Assembly (NCBI GenBank): GCA_964520325.1
Contig: CAZFOB010000027.1
Location: forward strand, 1-37,721
From: CAZFOB01 sp964520325
GTDB taxonomy: Bacteria; Actinomycetota; JAICYB01
Direction: 5' to 3'
DNA length: 37,721 bases
In this document: one piece after another, positions 32,000 to 37,721 of the stretch
Layout of the letters: every line of letters begins with the position of its first letter
Numbering within the stretch: the stretch's first letter is position 1
The notes under the pieces: model-generated
What the model was told of the DNA's origin: nothing
Database searches by the model: none
What the model saw: only the letters and a program-made list of their open reading frames with translations
Made by a program: the position numbers and the translations under genes

Positions 32000-32510
32000 A
32001 GAAGATCTCCTCGCCGCGGCGCGCGATCGAGGTGTCGGCGTAGCCGTCGGCGCCCGGCCCCCTGAAGACCTCGATGACGTCCTGCTCGAGATCCACGAGC
32101 CACACCTCGGGTATCCCGACCGCCGCGTACCCCGGGACCTTGCGCAAGTGGTCGTAGCGCAGCGTGGTGTCGGCGACCTCGATCAACAGGAGGATGTCCT
32201 CCGGCCGAGGATGTCCGTTCGCGTAGTCGTCCTACTTCGGACGGAAGACGGAGATGTCGGGCTCGGGCTCTGAGAGGTCGTCGAGTATCACCGGGTCCTG
32301 CACTCCGATCACCACGTGCCGGCCGAGCGCCTCGTTGAGCAGCCGGGCGAACCGCTTGACCGTCGCGGCGTGACGCGAGCCAACAGCCGTCATCTGGACG
32401 ATCTCGACGTCGAGCAGCTCGACGCGGTCGTCGGGCGAGAAGACGCCAGCATCGGCCATGCGGTGGTAGTCGCGCACCGTGAAGAGGCGGCGTGTGGGCT
32501 CAGTCGCCAT
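31998..32510 (-). pseudogene. Broken Uma2-family (DUF820) gene
   Basis: The first 92 residues (FTVRDYHRMADAGVFSPDDRVELLD, then SRHAATVKRFARLL and EPEPDISVFRPK) and the following 77 (DDYANGHPRPEDILLLIEVADTT, then GIPEVWLVDLEQDVIEVF) form one continuous Uma2 protein. They are separated only by an in-frame TAG at 32232-32234. Uma2 proteins have a PD-(D/E)XK-like fold and are abundant in accessory DNA. The 3' end, after RRGEEI, runs into the long inverted repeat, so the last strand is lost too. Either the gene is dead or the stop is suppressed. Confidence 0.8.
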
Positions 32511-32554
32511 GGCTGTTCAAGCCCAGACGCTAGCCGCCCGCGCCGACGGCGGCT

Positions 32555-32926
32555 CTAAGCCTTGAGCACCGCCGCCAGAAGTCCTCCGAATGTACCGACG
32601 TAAAGCGGGATCATGGCACCGACGACCCACTTGATCGTCAGCACGGTGCCGGCGTGCATCTCGACGCACAAGCTCGCGATCTCGTCCTTGAGCTCGGTCC
32701 GAACGCTCGTGATCTCGTCCTTGAGCTCGGTCCGAACGCTCGCGATCTCGTCCTTGAGCTCGGTCCGAACGCTCGCGATGTCAGCCGAGGTTGCGTAACG
32801 AGCGGATTCCACGTCGGCACGCGTGGCAAGCTCTCGTGTGGGGGGTACCACCTCGGCGATCATCTTCGCGGCTTCCGTCCCGATGGACGGCTTGAGGGCC
32901 TCGTAGAGCTCGACATTCGTGGCCAT
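32555..32926 (-). CDS. Coiled-coil tail-anchored protein, family copy A
   Basis: A 123-residue member of a five-copy local family. Residues 1-40 are the conserved head (TNVELYEALKP, EAAKMIAEVVPPTRELATRADV). The middle is a coiled coil built from the 11-residue unit SVRTELKDEIA repeated three times, encoded by three near-identical 33-bp units (32678-32776). The C-terminus is one membrane helix (TIKWVVGAMIPLYVGTFGGLLAAVL). The head-coil-anchor layout recalls DUF1640/CCDC90-type proteins, but I do not claim homology. Only one ATG stands behind the hairpin leader here, which fixes the start for the whole family. The function is unknown. Confidence 0.8.
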   Translation of the reverse strand: MATNVELYEALKPSIGTEAAKMIAEVVPPTRELATRADVESARYATSADIASVRTELKDEIASVRTELKDEITSVRTELKDEIASLCVEMHAGTVLTIKWVVGAMIPLYVGTFGGLLAAVLKA

Positions 32927-32931
32927 TATCT

Positions 32932-32959
32932 CACTCCTTACGCTAAGGGGGAAGGAGTG
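32932..32959 (-). promoter_or_regulatory. RBS-sequestering hairpin leader, copy A
   Basis: On the transcript CACTCCTT, a 12-base loop, then AAGGAGTG form an 8-bp stem whose 3' arm is the ribosome-binding site of copy A. The start ATG lies five bases after the stem. The same hairpin precedes the other four family genes. Confidence 0.7.
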
Positions 32960-33085
32960 GGGAAGCGACAACGGAACCTTAGCGGCCGGCGATGACGGCC
33001 CGAGTAGTCGCTAGCTTGCCGGCAGGGTCTCGGAGACGGCGATCGTGAGATCCGAAAACGCGAGCGGCGCCGCGATAGTGTCGGC

Positions 33086-33286
33086 GGGAATGACGTCTCA
33101 GTGGACGTCCCATCTGACGAGTCCTTCATCGCTGCCGTCCTGTCCACCACGGGCACCTGCTGGTTCGTGAAGACGGCGGTGGCCGGTCCCGATCGCGGCA
33201 CGCACTGGGAGAAGGACTCGGCCGGTTCCTGTGATGCGTCGTCGCCGCCCGCCGGCGCGACGTGGACGGCGACGGCCGACGCCTAG
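33086..33286 (+). pseudogene. 3' fragment of a type IV pilin gene
   Basis: The frame ending at 33286 encodes SVDVPSDESFIAAVLSTTG, then TCWFVKTAVAG, GTHWEKDSAGSC and a short tail. The CW-x-(I/V)-x-x-AV ... GT-x-W-x-K ... C spacing follows the D-region of the two complete pilins in this window. No prepilin leader or hydrophobic helix is found upstream in any frame, so the 5' part is missing. It is not a close copy of either neighbour and represents a third pilin lineage. It faces family copy B (stop at 33283) with a four-base overlap. Confidence 0.5.
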
Positions 33287-33664
33287 GTCCGGAGCAAGAT
33301 CGTGAGCGTTCCGGCCCAGGTGGCGGCGAACATGCCGACCATGACGCCGACGAGCCACTTGAGCGTCCGGATGCTCTCAGCCTTGATCCGGGCGTCCATA
33401 TCCTTGAACTGGCCCTCTACGGTCGCGAAGCCGACATCGAACTTCGCGTCGAGGGCACGGATCTCGCTCCGAACGGAGCCGATCTCGCCGCCGAGCTCGC
33501 TGCGGACCTGCGCCATCTCGCTCCGGAGGTCGGCCGCCGAGGCCAGCACATCCAGCCGGGTTGCGAGGTCGCGTGTCGGGGGGGACGACCTCGGCGATCA
33601 TCTTCGCGGCTTCCTCGCCGATGGTCGGCTTGAGTGCTTCGTAAAGCTCGACATTCGTGACCAT
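33283..33664 (-). pseudogene. Coiled-coil family copy B, frameshifted
   Basis: The head (TNVELYEALKPTIGEEAAKMIAEVVPP) is read from ATG 33664. At 33580-33586 a run of seven G residues (six would fit the relatives) shifts the frame. In the other frame the protein continues as coiled coil (ADLRSEMAQVRSELGGEIGSVRSE, FDVGFATVEGQFKDMDARI) and membrane helix (TLKWLVGVMVGMFAATWAGTLTILL). One base less would restore a protein of about 126 residues. A sequencing error, a fresh mutation or G-run phase variation are all possible. Confidence 0.8.
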
Positions 33665-33669
33665 CATCT

Positions 33670-33697
33670 CACTCCTTGCGCTAAGGGGGAAGGAGTG
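33670..33697 (-). promoter_or_regulatory. RBS-sequestering hairpin leader, copy B
   Basis: Identical 8-bp arms CACTCCTT/AAGGAGTG with loop CCCCCTTAGCGC. Two ATGs follow; the second (33664) matches the start of copy A. Confidence 0.7.
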
Positions 33698-33714
33698 GGG
33701 AAGTCAGACGACTA

Positions 33715-33951
33715 TCAGAGGACCTTCACGAAGATCCAGACGATCCAGGTGATGCCGACGACCCATGCCGGGATGGCTAAGGAGAGCAGAAGCCGGAATC
33801 TCTTTTGCTCCAGGCGTCGGATCTTTTCGTCCTGAGCGTGACGATTGAGGCGCTGAATCTCGGCTTCGAGCCTCGCCACGTCCCGCCGCAAGGCCGTGAT
33901 GTCGCCCTGTGTCGCGGGATGGGTGATCGATCCATACGTCTGCGCGGTCAT
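33715..33951 (-). CDS. Small coiled-coil membrane protein, not of the A-E family
   Basis: A 78-residue protein with AGGGAGG before its ATG. A helical, charged first half (GDITALRRDVARLEAEIQRLNRH, DEKIRRLEQKRFR) ends in one membrane helix (LLLSLAIPAWVVGITWIVWIFV). It shares the coil-plus-anchor layout with family A-E but not the conserved head or the hairpin leader. It lies just upstream of copy B on the same strand and may be co-transcribed with it. The function is unknown. Confidence 0.7.
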   Translation of the reverse strand: MTAQTYGSITHPATQGDITALRRDVARLEAEIQRLNRHAQDEKIRRLEQKRFRLLLSLAIPAWVVGITWIVWIFVKVL

Positions 33952-34044
33952 GCCGCCTCCCTGAGTCGCGATCGGGCCGTCGCTTGCATCCTCGCACTCT
34001 TTGGGGGGTGACGTTCGTCGGCATCGGCGTGACCGGCATCGACC

Positions 34045-34068
34045 CCACCGGTGGTACCATCGGTGGTA
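34045..34068. promoter_or_regulatory. Operator-like repeats at the second antitoxin start
   Basis: The palindrome CCACCGGTGG (34045-34054) and two direct copies of CGGTGGTA (34049-34056, 34061-34068) 12 bases apart end at the start codon. Ribbon-helix-helix antitoxins bind such short tandem boxes. The role is inferred. Confidence 0.45.
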
Positions 34069-34277
34069 TGTCTACGAAGAGGACGATCTACCTCCCGGAG
34101 GACCTGAAGGCGACCATCGCTGCCGAGGCCCGGCTGCGTGGCGTGACCGAGGCGGAGGTGATCCGCTCGACGCTTGAAGCTGGCTTGGCGCGGCCCGTCG
34201 CGCGTGGCGCGGTCTTCGAGGGCGATCCGATCGCCGAGCGCACCGACGAGCTCCTGGAGGGGTTCGGCGAGCGGTGA
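34068..34277 (+). CDS. Ribbon-helix-helix antitoxin
   Basis: A 69-residue protein with a classic RHH domain: KRTIYLPEDLKATIAAEARLRGVTEAEVIRSTLEAGL. The short C-terminal tail (FEGDPIAERTDELLEGFGER) should wrap the toxin. It overlaps the toxin gene by four bases and probably represses the pair through the CGGTGGTA boxes. It is the only complete plus-strand operon inside the coiled-coil array. Confidence 0.87.
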   Translation: MSTKRTIYLPEDLKATIAAEARLRGVTEAEVIRSTLEAGLARPVARGAVFEGDPIAERTDELLEGFGER

Positions 34278-34684
34278 TCATCGCAGACACGAGTGGACTT
34301 CTAGCGTTCTTCAATGCTGCCGAGCCCAAGCACGCGGCCGTTGCCGCAGTGATCGCAGAGGAGCGTGAGCCCATGGTCGTCTCGCCGTATGTAGTTGCGG
34401 AGCTCGACTACCTCCTCGCCACACGGATCGGCCCGGACGCCGAGCTGGCCGTGCTAGAGGAGCTCGCGTCCGGCGCGTACGAGCTCGCCGAGATCGGGGC
34501 GGAAGACCTGAGACGTTGCCGGGCGGTGGTCGAGCGCTACCGCGACCAAAGGATCGGCGCAGCCGACGCTTCCCTCGTCGTGCTCTCAGAACGGTACGGA
34601 ACGCGAACGATCCTCACGCTCGACCGCCGCCACTTCGACGTCCTCCGGCCGACGTCGGGGGGCCGCTTCAAAGTCGTCCCCTGA
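34274..34684 (+). CDS. PIN-domain toxin (VapC family)
   Basis: A 136-residue PIN ribonuclease with GTG start. IIADTSGLLAFFN has the first Asp, VVAELDYLLATRIG the Glu region, and IGAADASLVVLSERYGTRTILTLDRRHF the third and fourth acidic positions. All expected acidic residues are present, so it should be active. It differs from the PIN toxin at 17842 in sequence and in antitoxin type. Confidence 0.88.
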   Translation: MIIADTSGLLAFFNAAEPKHAAVAAVIAEEREPMVVSPYVVAELDYLLATRIGPDAELAVLEELASGAYELAEIGAEDLRRCRAVVERYRDQRIGAADASLVVLSERYGTRTILTLDRRHFDVLRPTSGGRFKVVP

Positions 34685-34749
34685 CGAACCGGCTAGGGGC
34701 GACCACCGACGAGAAGGGCCAGGCGGGTTTGTCCCTCAGCGACTCCTCG

Positions 34750-35115
34750 TCAGAACTTCAGGGCCGAAACGAAGATTCCCCAGGTGGTGGCCCAGACCGT
34801 GATGAAGACGCCGACCACCCATTTGATCGTCCGGGTGGTCTCGGCATGCATCCGAGAGTCAAGGGCGTTGAACCGAGCATCGACCTTGGCGAAACCGACC
34901 TCGACGTTCGCGAAACCGACCTCGACGTTCGCAAAGCCGAGTTCTAGTTCGTGCCGAACGGCGTCGATCTCCCGGCTCAGGTCGCTCCGAACGACGCCGA
35001 CGTCCTCCCGTGTCGCGAGGTCGCGGGTCGGTGGGACCACCTCGGCGATCATCTTCGCCGCTTCCTCGCCGACGGTCGGCTTGAGCGCTTCGTAGAGCTC
35101 CACATTCGTAGCCAT
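34750..35115 (-). CDS. Coiled-coil tail-anchored protein, family copy C
   Basis: A 121-residue family member starting at the second ATG (35115). The conserved head is TNVELYEALKPTVGEEAAKM-IAEVVPPTRDLATREDV. The coil contains SREIDAVRHELELGF and three heptads GFANVEV, GFANVEV, GFAKVDA; the first two are encoded by identical 21-bp units (34889-34930). Then RMHAETTRTIKWVVGVFI begins the C-terminal membrane helix. It closely resembles copy E, indicating recent duplication. The function is unknown. Confidence 0.82.
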   Translation of the reverse strand: MATNVELYEALKPTVGEEAAKMIAEVVPPTRDLATREDVGVVRSDLSREIDAVRHELELGFANVEVGFANVEVGFAKVDARFNALDSRMHAETTRTIKWVVGVFITVWATTWGIFVSALKF

Positions 35116-35120
35116 CATGT

Positions 35121-35148
35121 CACTCCTTACGCTAAGGGGGAAGGAGTG
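35121..35148 (-). promoter_or_regulatory. RBS-sequestering hairpin leader, copy C
   Basis: CACTCCTT/AAGGAGTG arms with loop CCCCCTTAGCGT. It lies 34 bases past the stop of copy D, so it is an intercistronic leader if C and D share a transcript. Confidence 0.7.
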
Positions 35149-35182
35149 GGGAAGCGAGCTTCAAGGTCGTTCCCTGACGCTT

Positions 35183-35422
35183 CTAGGTTCGCAGCAGGAC
35201 CGCGATCGTGGTTCCCCAGGTGCCGACGAACATCGGGACCATCACTCCAACGATCCACTTGATCGTCCGAGTGGTCTCGGCTTGGATCTTGGTCTCGAGC
35301 TGCGCCAGGTCTGTGCGTGTCGCGAGGTCGCGCGTCGGAGGGACGACCTCAGCGATCATCTTGGCAGCCTGCTCGCCGATGGTCGGCTTGAGTGCTTCGT
35401 AAAGCTCGACATTCGTGACCAT
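35183..35422 (-). CDS. Coiled-coil tail-anchored protein, family copy D (short)
   Basis: The shortest member, 79 residues from the second ATG. It keeps the head (TNVELYEALKPTIGEQAAKM-IAEVVPPTRDLATRTDL) and the membrane helix (TIKWIVGVMVPMFVGTWGTTIAVLL) but has almost no coil between them (AQLETKIQAETTR). It shows that the family's variable part is the coil length. It has the same hairpin leader. Confidence 0.8.
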   Translation of the reverse strand: MVTNVELYEALKPTIGEQAAKMIAEVVPPTRDLATRTDLAQLETKIQAETTRTIKWIVGVMVPMFVGTWGTTIAVLLRT

Positions 35423-35427
35423 CATCT

Positions 35428-35455
35428 CACTCCTTGCGCTAAGGGGGAAGGAGTG
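35428..35455 (-). promoter_or_regulatory. RBS-sequestering hairpin leader, copy D
   Basis: CACTCCTT/AAGGAGTG arms with loop CCCCCTTAGCGC, identical to the copy B leader. Confidence 0.7.
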
Positions 35456-35461
35456 GGGAAG

Positions 35462-35650
35462 TCAGGCGACCATAGAAGCAGCTACCGACGGGAGCTCGTC
35501 CAGGAAGTCTTCGAGCGGGAGCGCTTCTACGTCGCCCACCTTCTCGCGGTGGCTGCCACAGAACACGATCGTCTTGCGGCCGACCGCGCTCACTCGATCG
35601 GACAGAGCGTTCAACCCGGACGGAACGCTCAACCTCGAGGATGCGGAGTC
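35462..35650 (-). pseudogene. Possible fragment of a STAS-like or unknown protein
   Basis: A minus-strand frame without a clear start encodes SGLNALSDRVSAVGRKTIVFCGSH, then REKVGDVEALPLEDFLDELP to a stop at 35462. The strand-and-helix rhythm recalls the end of a STAS domain (helix, then a GRKTIVFCG strand), but the match is weak. It lies between copies E and D on their strand. It is either a short real gene with an unusual start or a remnant. Confidence 0.25.
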
Positions 35651-35684
35651 CAGGCGCGCCTCGGACTCGGTAGGCGTCGTCCGG

Positions 35685-36083
35685 TCAGAACTTCAGAGCC
35701 GAAACGAAGATTCCCCAGGTGGCGGCCCAGACCGTGATGAAGACGCCGACCACCCATTTGATCGTCCGGGTGTTCTCGGCATGCATCCGAGAGTCAACGG
35801 CGCTGAACCGAGCATCGACCTTGGCGAAACCGACCTCGACGTTTGCAAAGCCGAGTGCTAGTTCGTGCCGAACGGAGTCGATCTCCCGGCTCAGCTCGCT
35901 GCGAACGAGGTCGATCTCACGGCTCAACTCGCTGCGAACGACGCCGAGCTCGCTGCGAACGAAGCCGACGTCCTCCCGGGTCGCGAGGTCGCGGGTTGGT
36001 GGGACCACCTCGGCGATCATCTTCGCCGCTTCCTCGCCGACGGTCGGCTTGAGCGCTTCGTAGAGCTCCACATTCGTAGCCAT
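35685..36083 (-). CDS. Coiled-coil tail-anchored protein, family copy E (long)
   Basis: The longest member, 132 residues from the second ATG. It has the conserved head, then a coil with repeated 11-residue units (VRSELSREIDL, VRSELSREIDS) and heptads (GFANVEV, GFAKVDA). The RMHAENTRTIKWVVGVFI junction leads into the tail anchor (WAATWGIFVSALKF). Against copy C it has gained about 11 residues in the coil. Its leader hairpin keeps both arms though the loop has diverged. Confidence 0.82.
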   Translation of the reverse strand: MATNVELYEALKPTVGEEAAKMIAEVVPPTRDLATREDVGFVRSELGVVRSELSREIDLVRSELSREIDSVRHELALGFANVEVGFAKVDARFSAVDSRMHAENTRTIKWVVGVFITVWAATWGIFVSALKF

Positions 36084-36088
36084 CATGT

Positions 36089-36115
36089 CACTCCTTGAGC
36101 CAGGGGGAAGGAGTG
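36089..36115 (-). promoter_or_regulatory. RBS-sequestering hairpin leader, copy E
   Basis: The arms CACTCCTT/AAGGAGTG are unchanged, but the loop is CCCCCTGGCTC (11 bases) instead of the 12-base loop of the others. Conserved arms with a changed loop suggest the stem itself matters. Confidence 0.7.
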
Positions 36116-36576
36116 GGAAGGCTCACGAACTATAGCGACCACCACGACAAGAGCAGTGCCTGCGGCGTCGTGCTGAACGGCTCGGTCGCCCGTCATACGA
36201 TGCGTCCCGACTCCGACGTTGACGTGCTCATCGTCGCGGAGCCGCTTCCCGACTGGCGCATGGAGCGCATGGCGGAGTGGGCCGCGGTCGAGCGTCTGTG
36301 CGCGCCGGCTCTCGAACGTGCTCGAGGGCTCGGCGCGAACACACGCGTCGCGCCGATGTTCCGGACCCTCGAGGAGCTCGCACTGGTGGCTTCATCGTGT
36401 ATGACATCGCCTGCGACGGCGCCGTCCTCTCCGACACGCTCGGACGGATCGAGTCGCTCCTGGCCGGCGTCCGGTATCGCCTCGAGAAACGGGGGGCGTT
36501 GCAGTCGTCGTTCCGTGGTATGCCGTACTGGGTGCTCGATCCGGACGTCCGTCCTGGTCAGGTCGTCGAGATTTGA
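36110..36576 (+). pseudogene. Frameshifted nucleotidyltransferase (MNT) gene
   Basis: The first part reads VVLNGSVARHTMRPDSDVDVLIVAEP, the GS-x-AR ... DSDVD motif of minimal nucleotidyltransferases. A one-base loss at about 36385 moves the reading to the next frame, which continues GGFIVYDIACDGAVLSDTLG and ends PDVRPGQVVEI at 36576. The N-terminal helix before GVVLNGS is also short, so the 5' end may be missing. MNT proteins are antitoxins for HEPN toxins by adenylylation. The stop overlaps the next, also broken, HEPN gene. Confidence 0.7.
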
Positions 36577-36905
36577 CCGGCGACGAGCTGGCGTGGAGCT
36601 ATCTCGACTATAGGCAACGCTTCGTCTGGACGTGCTCTCGCTGCTGTTCGAGCGCGAGGGGTATTCGGATGTCGTCCGGGAGGCGCAGGAGCTCGTCGAG
36701 CTGGTACTCAAGGCAGCGTTGGGCCTGTTTGGCATCGACCCTCTCCCGGTGGCTGTGCCACGAACGTGTGTTCGCGCTCTCCGGCGACATCGTCATGATC
36801 CCGACCACGATCTACGAGCCATTCGAGGGGCGGCGCGCGCTCGATGATGCGACGACGGTGTTCGAAGCCGTCTCCCGCATGGTGTCGGAACGCGACGCTC
36901 GCTGA
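36573..36905 (+). pseudogene. Frameshifted HEPN-domain gene
   Basis: Pieces in different frames rebuild a HEPN toxin: GDELAWSYLDYRQRF in the first, VLSLLFEREGYSDVVREAQELVELVLKAAL-GLFGIDPLP in a second (about 36629-36748), and YEPFEGRRALDDATTVFEAVSRMV to the stop at 36905. Two shifts are needed, near 36625 and 36750. HEPN toxins are RNases; the catalytic R-x4-6-H motif falls in the damaged part. With the MNT gene it was once a HEPN/MNT pair. Confidence 0.65.
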
Positions 36906-37040
36906 GCGCTCGCAACCGCCTCCCCGGTAGCGCCTTCTAGCTAGTCCTCTTCACCCCCCTCCCTAGGGGGCGACTCCCATCCGAAGCTCCCATCGGGCAC
37001 TGGGCCAGGTGAGATTCGGCTTCAAAGGGAGGTGCACGAA

Positions 37041-37610
37041 ATGATTCAGAAGATCCAGAACCGCATGCGCACCAAGGACGAGGGATTCACGCTGATCGAG
37101 CTCATGGTCGTCGTTCTCATCATCGCTATCTTGATCGCGATCGCAATCCCGACCTTCCTCGGCGCACGTGGACGTGCGCAGGACCGCGGTGCTCAGTCGA
37201 GTGCTCGGAATGCCCTGACGAACGCGAAGGCGATCTACACGGACGCCGAGGACTACACCAACGCGATCGCTGGAGTCGTGGGGCCACCGGCCACGGGTCT
37301 TACGGCAGCTGAGCCGTCGCTGACGTTCGTGGTGGGCAACAGCCTGAAGGCGGAGGCCCCCAACCACGTGTCGGTGGCGGGTCAGACGGTGGACGTGTTC
37401 ACTGCGTCCGTGGCGAGCGCCAACGGCAACAACTGCTGGCACATCCGCGACGCGGTGAACCCCGCCGCGAACCCGGGGACGTGGTGGAAGCTGACGACGA
37501 CTGCCGCCACATGCCAGGCCGCAGCGCCGGTCGTAGGTGACGTGTACGACACGACGGCGCCCTACGCTGCGGGTGCGTGGGTGCACACGCCGGGCGACGC
37601 AGTTGCATAA
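37041..37610 (+). CDS. pilA: Type IV major pilin (copy 2)
   Basis: A 189-residue prepilin from ATG 37041 (GGGAGG upstream; the GTG at 37032 lies too near that site). The leader ends EG/FTLIELMVVVLIIAILIAIAIP. The head is nearly that of copy 1 except around residues 75-95, where GVVGPPATGLTAAEP replaces GVGGELTDAEP, and at the C-terminus. The cysteine pair (NNCWHIRD, ATCQAA) is kept. The two genes look like a recent duplication with divergence in surface loops. A strong terminator follows. Confidence 0.93.
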   Translation: MIQKIQNRMRTKDEGFTLIELMVVVLIIAILIAIAIPTFLGARGRAQDRGAQSSARNALTNAKAIYTDAEDYTNAIAGVVGPPATGLTAAEPSLTFVVGNSLKAEAPNHVSVAGQTVDVFTASVASANGNNCWHIRDAVNPAANPGTWWKLTTTAATCQAAAPVVGDVYDTTAPYAAGAWVHTPGDAVA

Positions 37611-37637
37611 CTAGCTGAGCAAGACGAAGACCCCGAA

Positions 37638-37671
37638 CGGGGGGCGGGAATCTCCCGCCCCCCGTTTCTTT
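37638..37671 (+). terminator. Intrinsic terminator of pilin copy 2
   Basis: CGGGGGGCGGGA (37638-37649) pairs perfectly with TCCCGCCCCCCG (37653-37664) around ATC, then TTTCTTT. It lies 27 bases after the pilin stop. The putative intron starts at the next base. Confidence 0.93.
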
Positions 37672-37721
37672 GTACGCCCGGCATGGGCGAGTGCCTGGGG
37701 GTGAAAGTCCCCTGGAGGAAG
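37672..37721 (+). mobile_element. 5' end of a group II (class C) intron
   Basis: The last 50 bases begin GTACGCCCGGCATGGGCG and contain GGGGGTGAAAGTCCCC. Both match the start of group IIC introns such as that of Oceanobacillus iheyensis (GTGTGCCCGGCATGGG, then GGGTGAGAGTCCC). CGCCC/GGGCG closes the first domain I hairpin. Class C introns characteristically insert just after a terminator stem, exactly as here. The reverse transcriptase and 3' end lie beyond the window. The second base pair of the 5' end differs from the usual GTGYG. Confidence 0.7.

Noticed and set aside
32678..32776. Regular 33-bp repeats considered as a CRISPR array
   Set aside because: The units are contiguous with no spacers and encode an 11-residue coiled-coil repeat in frame.

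Overview
This 37.7-kb window is GC-rich actinobacterial DNA (Actinomycetota; the class cannot be fixed from sequence alone). Pointers are the gene order alaS-ruvX-mltG-aroE running into pilB-pilT-pilC, a mycobacterial IlvG-like enzyme, a DUF222/13E12 HNH protein, and GTG/TTG starts with translational overlaps.

Region 1 (1-1512) holds a zinc-ribbon membrane protein. Region 2 (1513-10796) is a small integrative element in a tRNA-Met gene. It is bounded by a perfect 47-bp direct repeat of the 3' part of the tRNA. In order it carries a tyrosine integrase, an excisionase-like protein, small zinc-ribbon proteins, a replication-type winged-helix protein with an origin-like repeat array inside its gene, a P27-type small terminase subunit, an HK97 prohead protease fused to an HEXXH domain, a stub resembling a tape-measure gene start, a secreted-protein/metzincin-lipoprotein cargo operon, an XRE repressor and the wreck of a second recombinase. 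Large terminase, portal, capsid and tail genes are absent, so it looks like a phage satellite or reduced prophage (compare phiRv1/phiRv2 of M. tuberculosis). Region 3 (10748-13161) has the restored tRNA-Met, a hybrid histidine kinase and a second, decayed tRNA-Met.

Region 4 (13187-18270) is ordinary chromosome: a zinc-ribbon protein, IlvG-like TPP enzyme, zincin, thioesterase, SDR, aquaporin and a VapBC-type pair. Region 5 (18304-27571) is the core run alaS, ruvX, mltG, aroE, pilB, pilT, pilC, with most genes overlapping or nearly so, ending in the type IV pilus motor and platform.

Region 6 (27639-37721) is accessory DNA in the pilus neighbourhood. It holds an AAA/DUF4143 ATPase, a divergent RelE/Phd pair, a 13E12 HNH gene, two near-duplicate type IV pilins with strong terminators, and between the pilins a decaying island. 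That island contains five paralogous coiled-coil/tail-anchored proteins, each preceded by the same hairpin that buries its ribosome-binding site, plus a sixth unrelated small coiled-coil membrane protein, a second VapBC pair, a pilin fragment, and broken Uma2, nucleotidyltransferase and HEPN genes. The window ends in the first 50 bases of what looks like a group IIC intron placed directly after the second pilin terminator.

The most novel-looking items are the five-copy coiled-coil family with its conserved anti-Shine-Dalgarno hairpin, the origin-like repeats inside the element's rep gene, the prohead protease-HEXXH fusion, and the metzincin cargo.
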